Shown here in pieces: positions 1 to 5,215 of a stretch of 5,215 nt of DNA; position 1 is the first letter of the stretch; each line of letters begins with the position of its first letter. This DNA is from Actinomycetes bacterium (GTDB taxonomy: Bacteria; Actinomycetota; Actinomycetes; Propionibacteriales; Propionibacteriaceae): the NCBI GenBank assembly GCA_023387135.1, contig JAEWIK010000023.1, positions 1 to 5,215 on the forward strand, in the 5' to 3' direction. The notes beneath the pieces were generated by a model. It made no database searches. It saw only the letters and a list, made by a program, of their open reading frames with translations, and was not told the DNA's origin. The position numbers were made by a program, and so were the translations under genes.

Positions 1-554
1 ATCATCGACTCCATGCGGGTGTAGACAGCCCAGATCTCGTCGACGCCGCCCTCTTCGCTGGGCTTGAGGAAGTCCTCGACCAGCCTGTCGGCGATCTCGA
101 TGGCGTGCTCGTAGGTGGGAGCGTCAGAGAAGCCCTCCCACGTCTGCTCGATCGGCAGACCGCGGAACGACACGTAGCTGATGCCTTTGCGTCCCACGAT
201 GTAGCGGACGGGCTCCTTGCCCTCGTCGTGCAGGCGCTGCACGAAGCGCGCGACGCTCTTGATGACGTTCGACGAGTACGCCCCGTTCATGCCCCTGTCG
301 GAGGTGACGAAGAAGATCGCCACCCGCTTGACCTCGCCCTTGTTGTGGCGCGTCAGCGGGTGATCCAGCCGGGAGTACTCGGCGACGGCCGAGACCGCCC
401 GGTTCAGCTCACGGGTGAACGGCAGCGCACGGGCAGCAGCCTGCTGGGCCTTCACCACGCGCGAGGAAGCGATGAGCTCCATCGCCCGGGTGATCTTCTT
501 GGTAGCCGACACCGACTTTCGTCGCTGTCGAAGCTCCCTGAGGCTCGCCGCCAT
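1..554 (-). CDS. atpG: ATP synthase F1 subunit gamma (3'-truncated by window edge)
   Basis: Gamma is the central shaft of F1Fo ATP synthase; its rotation couples the c ring to catalysis in the alpha/beta head. The minus-strand reading frame opens with ATG at 554 and runs without a stop to base 1, giving 184 codons of an expected protein of about 300. The N-terminal coiled-coil helix carries the family pattern SVSATKKITRAMELIASSR (residues 14-32) followed by VVKAQ, and the Rossmann-like core shows TSDRGMNGAYSSN (residues 84-96). VDEIWAVYT (171-179) is the usual strand before the missing C-terminal helix, so the C-terminal gamma signature lies outside the window. The start is supported by an AGAGGT ribosome site 8 nt upstream, inside the end of atpA; the gap to the atpA stop is 3 nt, suggesting coupled translation. 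The loop before VDEI (about residues 162-170) is short, unlike the extended loop reported for mycobacteria. Identification is secure. Confidence 0.96.
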   Translation of the reverse strand, partial: MAASLRELRQRRKSVSATKKITRAMELIASSRVVKAQQAAARALPFTRELNRAVSAVAEYSRLDHPLTRHNKGEVKRVAIFFVTSDRGMNGAYSSNVIKSVARFVQRLHDEGKEPVRYIVGRKGISYVSFRGLPIEQTWEGFSDAPTYEHAIEIADRLVEDFLKPSEEGGVDEIWAVYTRMESM

Positions 555-557
555 GGA

Positions 558-2201
558 TCAGGACCTCTTCTTGGAGACGACTATCTGCTCCGCCTCGAGT
601 TCGTGGTTGCCGATCGCCTCCGCCGCCGGGTCGCCCTGCACCAGCGGCTTGCCGTCGCCGGTGGTGAAGGTGAGCTTGAAGGCGTCGATCGCCTCGCCCA
701 CCGCTTGGGCGGTGTCGTCGTCCCACGCGCCGGTCGTGGCGATCGTGTTCAGGATCTGCGTCTGGTGACGCAGGTAGTCGAGCAGCTCGCGCTCGAACCG
801 CAGCACGTCGGCGACGGGGACGTCGTCGAGGTAGCCGTTGGTGCCCGCCCACACGCTGACCACCTGGTCTTCGACGGGGTAGGGCGCGTACTGCGGCTGC
901 CGCAGCAACTCGACGAGGCGCTGGCCGCGCTCGAGCTGGCGGCGGGACGCGGCGTCGAGGTCGGAGGCGAACATCGCGAAGGCCTGCATGTCGCGGTACT
1001 GCGCGAGACCGATCTTCAGCGTGCCCGACACCTTCTTCATGGCCTTCACCTGGGCGTCGCCGCCGACGCGGGACACCGAGATGCCGACGTCGATGGCCGG
1101 ACGCTGGTTGGCGTTGAAAAGGTCTGACTGCAGGAAGATCTGGCCGTCGGTGATCGAGATCACGTTGGTCGGGATGTAGGCCGACACGTCGTTGGCCTTG
1201 GTCTCGATGATGGGCAGGCCCGTCATCGAGCCGCCGCCGAGGTCGTCCGACAGCTTCGCGCAGCGCTCCAGCAGGCGGCTGTGCAGGTAGAACACGTCGC
1301 CGGGGTACGCCTCGCGGCCCGGCGGGCGACGCAGCAGCAGCGACATGGCGCGGTAGGCCTCGGCCTGCTTGGTCAGGTCGTCGAAGACGATCAGCACGTG
1401 CTTGCCCGAGTACATCCAGTGCTGGCCGATGGCGGAGCCGGAGTACGGCGCGATGTACTTGTAGCCGGCGGGGTCGGACGCGGGCGCGTGCACGATGGTC
1501 GTGTACTCCAGCGCGCCGGCCTCTTCCAGGGTCGTGCGCAGCGCGGCGATCGTCGACCCCTTCTGGCCGATGGCGACGTAGATGCACCGCACCTGCTGCG
1601 TGGGGTCACCCGACGCCCAGGCCGCCTTCTGGTTGATGATCGTGTCGATGGCGATGGCAGTCTTGCCCGTTTTGCGGTCTCCGATGATGAGCTGCCGCTG
1701 GCCACGCCCGATGGGGGTCATGGCGTCGATGGCCTTCAGGCCGGTCTGCAGGGGCTCCTTCACCGACTGGCGGTCCATGACGCCGGCGGCCTGGAGTTCG
1801 AGCGGACGGCGCTCGTCGATGTCCTTGATCTCGCCGAGGCCATCGATCGGCTCGCCCATCGCGTTGACCACGCGTCCGAGGTAGCCATCGCCCACGGGGA
1901 CGGACAGCACCTCGCCGGTGCGCTTGACCGTCGAGCCCTCGTCGATGCCCTCGGACTCGCCCAGCACCACGACGCCGATCTCGCGGACGTCGAGGTTCAG
2001 CGCGATGCCGAGGGTGCCGTTCTCGAACTGCAGGAGTTCGTTGGCCATGGCCGAGGGAAGCCCCTCGACCCGGGCGATGCCGTCACCGGACGTGACGACA
2101 GTGCCCACCTCGTCCCGGCTGGCAGCAGCGGGGTTGAAGTTTGACACAAACCTGTCGAGCGCGTCCCTGATCTCCTCGGGGCGTATCGTCAGTTCGGCCA
2201 T
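558..2201 (-). CDS. atpA: ATP synthase F1 subunit alpha
   Basis: Alpha is the non-catalytic nucleotide-binding subunit that alternates with beta in the F1 hexamer. The 547-residue product shows the beta-barrel N-terminal domain (about 25-95), the nucleotide-binding domain with Walker A GDRKTGKT (174-181, Lys180/Thr181) and Walker B VLIVFDD (269-275), and the signature [10 protein letters not shown] (368-377) followed by Arg378, the equivalent of E. coli alpha Arg373 that reaches into the catalytic site on beta. Lys177 replaces the E. coli Gln in the P-loop, a common natural variant. The protein is about 34 residues longer than E. coli alpha; the extra C-terminal part after LTFTT (510-514) ends in [12 protein letters not shown], similar in position to the mycobacterial extension that restrains ATP hydrolysis (inference). 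The ATG at 2201 has a TAGGTG site 5 nt upstream, and the start [11 protein letters not shown] is typical. A 52-nt spacer with a hairpin separates it from atpH. Confidence 0.98.
   Translation of the reverse strand: MAELTIRPEEIRDALDRFVSNFNPAAASRDEVGTVVTSGDGIARVEGLPSAMANELLQFENGTLGIALNLDVREIGVVVLGESEGIDEGSTVKRTGEVLSVPVGDGYLGRVVNAMGEPIDGLGEIKDIDERRPLELQAAGVMDRQSVKEPLQTGLKAIDAMTPIGRGQRQLIIGDRKTGKTAIAIDTIINQKAAWASGDPTQQVRCIYVAIGQKGSTIAALRTTLEEAGALEYTTIVHAPASDPAGYKYIAPYSGSAIGQHWMYSGKHVLIVFDDLTKQAEAYRAMSLLLRRPPGREAYPGDVFYLHSRLLERCAKLSDDLGGGSMTGLPIIETKANDVSAYIPTNVISITDGQIFLQSDLFNANQRPAIDVGISVSRVGGDAQVKAMKKVSGTLKIGLAQYRDMQAFAMFASDLDAASRRQLERGQRLVELLRQPQYAPYPVEDQVVSVWAGTNGYLDDVPVADVLRFERELLDYLRHQTQILNTIATTGAWDDDTAQAVGEAIDAFKLTFTTGDGKPLVQGDPAAEAIGNHELEAEQIVVSKKRS
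563..568 (-). promoter_or_regulatory. Ribosome binding site of atpG
   Basis: AGAGGT on the minus strand lies 8 nt before the atpG ATG at 554 and inside the last codons of atpA. It fixes the gamma start and implies that ribosomes finishing atpA load directly onto atpG. Confidence 0.6.
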
Positions 2202-2206
2202 CTGCG

Positions 2207-2212
2207 CACCTA
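2207..2212 (-). promoter_or_regulatory. Ribosome binding site of atpA
   Basis: TAGGTG on the minus strand sits 5 nt before the atpA ATG. It is a moderate match to the anti-Shine-Dalgarno sequence and is the only good candidate in the 52-nt atpH-atpA spacer. Confidence 0.5.
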
Positions 2213-2231
2213 GTCTCTCGTAGTCCTCGTC

Positions 2232-2246
2232 GGCCAGTCACTGGCC
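2232..2246 (-). repeat. Perfect inverted repeat / possible RNA hairpin between atpH and atpA
   Basis: The bases GGCCAGT and ACTGGCC flank a single central base, a perfect 7-bp inverted repeat. As RNA it would fold as a 5-bp GGCCA/TGGCC stem with a 5-nt loop. It begins 7 nt after the atpH stop and ends 30 nt before the atpA start. No T-run follows it on the minus strand, so it is not a standard intrinsic terminator. An mRNA-processing or stability element, or a simple spacer structure, are the options; function is inference. Confidence 0.55.
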
Positions 2247-2253
2247 TGAATGC

Positions 2254-3048
2254 TCAGTTCAATTCTCTCTTGGCTGCTTCGAGGCGGGCCGACATCGTCC
2301 CGTCGATCACCTCGTCGCCCAGCCTGACCCTGACGCCACCGAGGACATCAGGGTCGACGTTCACCTGCAGGTTCACCTCACGCCCGGCCTGGGCGCCCAA
2401 CGCGCTCCGCAGCCTGTCGGCCTGCTCCGCGGTCAGCGGACGGGCGACAGTCACGTACGCGATCGACCTGTCGCGCGCCGCCGCGGCGAGCGCGAGGTCG
2501 TCGGCGACGGCCTCGGCGAACCCCTCGTCCACGCTGCGGGCCGCCCGACGGGCGAGCGCCAGCGTCGTCGGGAGCACCTTGGACCCGGCGAGGTCGACCA
2601 CCAGTTGCTCGCGTCCCTGGGCAGGAACCGTCCTGTCCTCGAGCACGCCCCGCAGGCCGGTGTCGCCGCTGACGAGCCGTTCGAGCTTGAAGAGCTGGTC
2701 CTCAACCTCGTCGAGTTCGCCGGCGGCCTGGGCCAGCCCGATCAGCGTCCGCGCGCCCTGCCGTTCCAGGGCCGCGACGAAGCCGGCCGCCGACGACCAA
2801 CGCAGGCCGGCCGCCCCCGCGATCACGGCGACGGCGGCGTCCGACACCTTGGAGTCGAACATCCTGTGGGCGAGTTCCTGCCGGGCGGCCTCGGGGGCCG
2901 TCGGGTCGGAGAGTGCCCCGCGCAGGGCCGACTGGCCCTGCAGCAGGCCCACCACCGCGAACAGCTCGTCTGCCAGCGCGGGACTCAGCGCCTGGGAATC
3001 CAGGACGCTGTCCAGCTCCGACTGGCGGGCATCGGCGGAAGCGCTCAT
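2254..3048 (-). CDS. atpH: ATP synthase F1 subunit delta (OSCP family), long actinobacterial form
   Basis: Delta caps the alpha3beta3 head and joins it to the b-subunit peripheral stalk. The 264-residue product carries the C-terminal delta signature at residues 225-244 (V-N-L ... VDPDVLGGVRVRLG) followed by DEVIDGTMSARL, which is diagnostic of the family. It is much longer than the E. coli protein of about 177 residues. The extra length is explained by an internal repeat: residues 26-80 align without gaps to residues 116-170, both containing LRG-x-L-x-D-x-T-x-P and SKV. The ATG overlaps the atpF stop as ATGA, and I see no clear ribosome site upstream of it, so translation probably depends on termination-reinitiation from atpF. 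In mycobacteria the equivalent b and delta proteins are fused; here they are separate but translationally linked. Confidence 0.95.
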   Translation of the reverse strand: MSASADARQSELDSVLDSQALSPALADELFAVVGLLQGQSALRGALSDPTAPEAARQELAHRMFDSKVSDAAVAVIAGAAGLRWSSAAGFVAALERQGARTLIGLAQAAGELDEVEDQLFKLERLVSGDTGLRGVLEDRTVPAQGREQLVVDLAGSKVLPTTLALARRAARSVDEGFAEAVADDLALAAAARDRSIAYVTVARPLTAEQADRLRSALGAQAGREVNLQVNVDPDVLGGVRVRLGDEVIDGTMSARLEAAKRELN

Positions 3049-3587
3049 GAGCGCGCCGCCGGGTCCGCTTCGAGTTCGGCGATGAAGCGCTCGACGCTAC
3101 GCCGGGCACGCTCGTCGTCGTCGAGGGACTCCCCGACGATCTTCCCCGCCAACTGGGTGGCGAGGCCGCCGATCTCCCCGCGCAACTGCTGGACGGCATG
3201 CACGCGTTCGGCCTCGATCTGCGCCTTGGCGCTCTCCAGCAGCCTGGCCGACTCCTCCTGTGCCTGCTGCTTGATCTCCGCGGCGATGGTCGCGGCCTGG
3301 GCCTTGGCATCCTCGCGGATTCGTCCTGCCTCCTCGCGGGCGCTCTGGAGCTGCGCGCGGTACTCCTCGAGAGTCTTCTGCGCCTCGGCCTGGGCGGCCT
3401 CGGCCTTCTCGATGCCGCCCGCGATCTCCGCGGTGCGTTCGGCGTAGGTCTGTTCGAAGACCGGTACCACCTTCTTGGCGACGATGAACCAGATGATGCC
3501 GAACAGCACGATGCCGACGATGAGCTCGCTGAGGTGCTCGGGCAGCAACGGCCCGAGGTCTATCCCGTCTCCCGCCAGCGGCAACAT
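3045..3587 (-). CDS. atpF: ATP synthase Fo subunit b
   Basis: Subunit b forms the peripheral stalk that holds alpha3beta3 against the turning rotor. The 180-residue product has a short N-terminal stretch, one membrane helix at about residues 20-38 (rich in I, L, V, F, W), then a long Ala/Glu/Gln/Lys/Arg-rich coiled coil from about 48 to 150, and a C-terminal helix ending in RSVERFIAELEADPAARS that should contact delta. I chose the ATG at 3587 because GTGAGG lies 6 nt upstream. A GTG at 3599 is the alternative; it would add four residues (MRPG) and overlap the atpE stop by 4 nt (GTGA), but has no visible ribosome site. The 3' end overlaps atpH as ATGA. Only one b-type gene is present, and no b' paralogue. 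Identity is very sure; the exact start is less so. Confidence 0.94.
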   Translation of the reverse strand: MLPLAGDGIDLGPLLPEHLSELIVGIVLFGIIWFIVAKKVVPVFEQTYAERTAEIAGGIEKAEAAQAEAQKTLEEYRAQLQSAREEAGRIREDAKAQAATIAAEIKQQAQEESARLLESAKAQIEAERVHAVQQLRGEIGGLATQLAGKIVGESLDDDERARRSVERFIAELEADPAARS

Positions 3588-3593
3588 GCCAGG

Positions 3594-3599
3594 CCTCAC
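3594..3599 (-). promoter_or_regulatory. Ribosome binding site favouring the ATG start of atpF
   Basis: GTGAGG on the minus strand lies 6 nt before the ATG at 3587 and contains the TGA stop of atpE, so the site is uncovered where atpE translation ends. The same GTG could itself serve as an alternative start codon. Confidence 0.45.
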
Positions 3600-3808
3600 T
3601 GAATCACGAACGCCAGGGCAATAGCGATGATGGCGAGCGCCTCAACCACGGCGAAGCCGATCCACGCGGTGCTCATCATCGCGCCTCGCGCCTCGGGCTG
3701 CCGGGCGGTGCCGTTGATCACGGAGGAGAAGATCCAGGCCACGCCGAGGGCCGGGCCGAGCGTGGCGAGGCCGTAGCCGATCATGTTGATCGAGCCGACA
3801 ATATTCAT
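3596..3808 (-). CDS. atpE: ATP synthase Fo subunit c (proteolipid, rotor ring)
   Basis: Subunit c forms the membrane rotor ring and carries the transported ion. The 70-residue product is a two-helix hairpin: helix 1 about residues 7-33, polar loop ARQPEARG (35-42), helix 2 about 45-69. It fits the c-subunit signature A-R-Q-P-x(10)-W-I-x(3)-V-x-E, placing the ion-binding carboxylate at Glu56. The residue after it is Ala, and Val23 stands where sodium-type rings have Gln, so this is a proton-type ring. Helix 1 has GPALGVA rather than the usual GxGxGxG run, and there are two tryptophans (25 and 49). The ATG at 3808 follows an AAAGGA site with an AT-rich spacer, in the AT-richest translation start of the window, fitting the need for several c copies per complex. 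Confidence 0.97.
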   Translation of the reverse strand: MNIVGSINMIGYGLATLGPALGVAWIFSSVINGTARQPEARGAMMSTAWIGFAVVEALAIIAIALAFVIQ

Positions 3809-3816
3809 CTTTAGTT

Positions 3817-3822
3817 TCCTTT
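3817..3822 (-). promoter_or_regulatory. Ribosome binding site and AT-rich initiation region of atpE
   Basis: AAAGGA on the minus strand is 8 nt from the atpE ATG. The spacer (AACTAAAG) and first codons (ATG AAT ATT) are AT-rich, which contrasts with the GC-rich surroundings and should keep the start site unstructured. The 39-nt atpB-atpE spacer contains no convincing hairpin. Confidence 0.65.
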
Positions 3823-3847
3823 CGGAGGGTTGCTCTCGGTCGTCTGA

Positions 3848-4681
3848 TCAGTGTTCCTCGGCGATCGCCGAGGCGACGTACTGCGCGGTGAGGACGGTGA
3901 AGATGTAAGCCTGTAGAACGGCGACCAATAATTCAACAGCGAAGATGGCGAAACTGAACAGGATCGACACCGCGCCGGCGGCGTTCAGCAGGGGCACCGG
4001 GAAACCGTTGGCAGGTTCGCTCATCGTGAGCAGCAGGGTGCCGCCGACGACGAAGACCATGACGACGAGGTGGCCGGCGAACAGGTTGCCGAAGAGTCGC
4101 AGCCCCAGCGTGATCGGGCGGACGACGAAGTTCGAGATCGCCTCCAGCGGGATGATGATGGGCCACAGCGGCCACGGCACCCCCGGCGGCAACGTCATCT
4201 TCTTCAGGTACGTCCCGACGCCGTACTTCCTGATGCCGGCGCCGTTGTACAGCAGGAAGCTGCACAGCGCGAGGCCCCACGCGAAGCCGATCTTGGAGAA
4301 CGTCGGGAACATGAAGACGAAGGTCTCGCCGAACAGGTTGTTGACGAGGATGAAGCTGAACAGCGCCACCAGGTAGGGCAGGTAGCGGCGGTAGTCGTGG
4401 CCGAGGACGTCCCGCGCGATGCTGTTGCGCAGCACGTTGTAGAGCCACTCCCCCAGGAACTGCCGCTTGCCGGGCACCACCTTCTGGTTGTGCGCGACGA
4501 AGAGCCAGAACCCGATCACCAGCGCGGCGGCGATCACCGCCTGCGCGATGTGGTTGTTGAACCACTCCGGCGACACCCCGGGGAACAGCGGACGCGAGTC
4601 GAAACTGTGGACGCCGGGCGGCCAGGAGCTCTCCTCGCCGCCGCCTTCCAGGGGCAACAGCAGCGGCATCAGCACCCGCAT
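3848..4681 (-). CDS. atpB: ATP synthase Fo subunit a (proton channel)
   Basis: Subunit a provides the two proton half-channels against the c ring. The product is 277 residues with several membrane helices, the first at about 46-63, then roughly 101-123, 131-146, 172-215 and 231-270. The subunit a signature TLGLRLFGNL lies at 191-200 and contains the essential Arg195 (E. coli Arg210). His204 and Glu250 occupy the positions of E. coli Glu219 and His245, the known swapped pair, and Gln257 matches E. coli Gln252. The C-terminus AEEH is typical. The ATG at 4681 is chosen because AGGAGG lies 4 nt upstream; an in-frame ATG at 4723 would overlap the preceding gene and lacks such a site, and one at 4669 is too far from it. 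The gap to the upstream small gene is 16 nt. A TTA codon (Leu251) sits in the conserved last helix. Confidence 0.97.
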   Translation of the reverse strand: MRVLMPLLLPLEGGGEESSWPPGVHSFDSRPLFPGVSPEWFNNHIAQAVIAAALVIGFWLFVAHNQKVVPGKRQFLGEWLYNVLRNSIARDVLGHDYRRYLPYLVALFSFILVNNLFGETFVFMFPTFSKIGFAWGLALCSFLLYNGAGIRKYGVGTYLKKMTLPPGVPWPLWPIIIPLEAISNFVVRPITLGLRLFGNLFAGHLVVMVFVVGGTLLLTMSEPANGFPVPLLNAAGAVSILFSFAIFAVELLVAVLQAYIFTVLTAQYVASAIAEEH

Positions 4682-4685
4682 GGGA

Positions 4686-4691
4686 CCTCCT
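4686..4691 (-). promoter_or_regulatory. Ribosome binding site of atpB
   Basis: AGGAGG on the minus strand is a perfect consensus match, 4 nt before the ATG at 4681, in the 16-nt gap after the upstream small gene. It decides between three possible in-frame starts of atpB. Confidence 0.7.
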
Positions 4692-4697
4692 CGCAGA

Positions 4698-4892
4698 TCA
4701 CTCGGACCGTCCGTACCTTGCAATGACCAGATAGAGCGAGGCCGCCATGCCGACGATGAGGCCCACGGGCAGCGCCCATGATGTCTGGAGCCAGTTGTCG
4801 ACGAGCCATCCCAGGCCCCCGTAGAGGAGCAGGCCCGAAATCAGGATGCTCACGATACGGAGCCCCTGGTCCGCGTTGTCCTGCCCGCTCAT
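4698..4892 (-). CDS. AtpZ/AtpI-like small membrane protein of the atp operon
   Basis: A 64-residue protein with two predicted membrane helices (about 12-31 and 40-58) separated by a short loop containing Asp32. The pattern GGLGWLVDNWLQTS followed by LPVGLIVGMAASLYLV resembles the AtpZ / putative F0F1-ATPase subunit family: G-x-x-x-D-x-x-x-x-T-S before a second Gly-rich helix. In Bacillus and other bacteria members of this family sit just upstream of atpB and are linked to assembly or stability of the complex; a cation-transport role has been suggested. The ATG at 4892 is the only ATG start available; an in-frame stop lies at 4923-4925. The ribosome site is weak (GAGA, 4 nt upstream). It lies 41 nt after the preceding atpI-like gene. 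Family membership rests on pattern and position, not a search, so no symbol is given. Confidence 0.8.
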   Translation of the reverse strand: MSGQDNADQGLRIVSILISGLLLYGGLGWLVDNWLQTSWALPVGLIVGMAASLYLVIARYGRSE

Positions 4893-4933
4893 AGCGTCTC
4901 GGACTCTAGCAGCAATGCCTAGTCACCTTCACA

Positions 4934-5215
4934 TCAGCCGCCCGGCGCATCGGTGCTGTCGAAGACGGGGATGCGAAGCCTGGAGTAGGCGATGAACTCG
5001 CCCGCCAACCAGCCGATGACTACGGCAATCGTCGTGACGACGAGCGGGATCGGCGCGAGCCCGGCCCGGTCCGGGCGGCTGAGTACCACGATGAGGACCA
5101 CCCCGAGACCGAATACGCGAATTACGTACGATCCCAGCGCCGCGATAGTGACCTGAAGCGGGTGCGCGTCGGCGAGCACCACCTGCACCGCCTGCCCGAG
5201 CACGAAGAACAGCAG
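4934..5215 (-). CDS. atpI: AtpI-like membrane protein, 3' part (5' end outside window)
   Basis: The minus-strand frame ends at TGA (4936-4934) and stays open to the window edge, giving 93 residues. The GTG at 5203 is an internal Val in a hydrophobic run (LLFFVLGQAVQVVL), so the true start is beyond the edge. Three hydrophobic segments are visible: residues about 1-14, 23-45 (IAALGSYVIRVFGLGVVLIVVL) shown here only in part as a helix, and 54-74, followed by the basic tail YSRLRIPVFDSTDAPGG. Topology, the conserved WLAGEFIA...RLRIP-like ending and the place just ahead of the atp structural genes fit ATP synthase protein I, thought to help c-ring assembly. The family is poorly conserved and the N-terminal part is not visible, so the symbol is a best guess. 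Confidence 0.65.
   Translation of the reverse strand: MLFFVLGQAVQVVLADAHPLQVTIAALGSYVIRVFGLGVVLIVVLSRPDRAGLAPIPLVVTTIAVVIGWLAGEFIAYSRLRIPVFDSTDAPGG

Noticed and set aside
105..1127. Long plus-strand open frame of 340 codons opposite atpG and atpA
   Set aside because: It is antisense to two certain genes, has an Arg/His/Val/Gly-rich composition typical of GC-rich shadow frames, and shows no recognisable domain.
409..1587. Minus-strand open frame of 392 codons in another frame of atpA and atpG
   Set aside because: It is an off-frame reading of atpA, rich in Arg, Ala and Pro, with no domain; the true atpA frame is intact throughout.
1281..2144. Plus-strand open frame of 287 codons opposite atpA
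   Set aside because: Antisense shadow of the conserved alpha coding region; composition and lack of ribosome site argue against a gene.
2202..2253. Intrinsic terminator between atpH and atpA
   Set aside because: The hairpin has no following T-run on the minus strand, and atpA continues the operon in the same direction.
3045..3048. Possible b-delta fusion as in mycobacteria
   Set aside because: atpF ends at a clear TGA that overlaps the atpH ATG in a different frame, and both protein ends are normal, so these are two separate genes.
4682..4723. Upstream ATG of atpB that would add 14 residues
   Set aside because: It would overlap the preceding small gene and has no clear ribosome site, whereas the ATG at 4681 follows a perfect AGGAGG.
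4070..4726. Plus-strand open frame of 218 codons opposite atpB
   Set aside because: Antisense shadow with highly charged, low-complexity composition opposite the membrane helices of subunit a.
1..5215. CRISPR array, tRNA or rRNA gene, insertion sequence or attachment site
   Set aside because: Coding genes with short spacers fill the window; I saw no direct repeat arrays, transposase-like frames, terminal repeats or tRNA-like folds.

Overview
This window is the upstream part of an F1Fo ATP synthase (atp) operon, read entirely on the minus strand, from a GC-rich actinomycete. The taxonomic cue is the combination of GC-rich codons, a long delta subunit (264 residues against about 177 in E. coli), an alpha subunit with a C-terminal extension (547 residues), separate atpF and atpH genes rather than the mycobacterial fusion, and small membrane genes in front of atpB. 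A member of Propionibacteriales or a relative is my guess from overall sequence feel; I could not run a search.

Layout in transcription order (right to left): the 3' part of an atpI-like membrane gene (4934-5215, cut by the window edge); a 64-residue AtpZ/AtpI-like two-helix protein (4698-4892); atpB, subunit a (3848-4681); atpE, subunit c (3596-3808); atpF, subunit b (3045-3587); atpH, delta (2254-3048); atpA, alpha (558-2201); and the 5' two-thirds of atpG, gamma (1-554, cut by the other edge). By the usual gene order atpD and atpC should follow off the left edge. Spacing is tight (4-nt ATGA overlap for atpF/atpH, 3-nt gap atpA/atpG, 8-nt gap atpE/atpF), with longer spacers of 39 nt before atpE and 52 nt before atpA. 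No stretch of 300 bases lacks a gene. No terminator or convincing promoter lies inside the window; the main promoter is probably beyond the right edge.

Together the genes build the membrane proton channel and rotor (a, c ring), the peripheral stalk (b, delta) and the catalytic head and shaft (alpha, gamma), with the two small upstream proteins probably acting in assembly or stability. The key residues are present: subunit a Arg195, subunit c Glu56, and alpha Walker A Lys180 and Arg378, so the complex looks functional and proton-driven.

I found no new system here. The observations most worth a look are an internal, gap-free 90-residue-offset duplication in the delta subunit, altered glycine-motif and bedaquiline-site positions in subunit c, a perfect hairpin between atpH and atpA, and a small cluster of AT-ending codons including a TTA in the conserved last helix of atpB.
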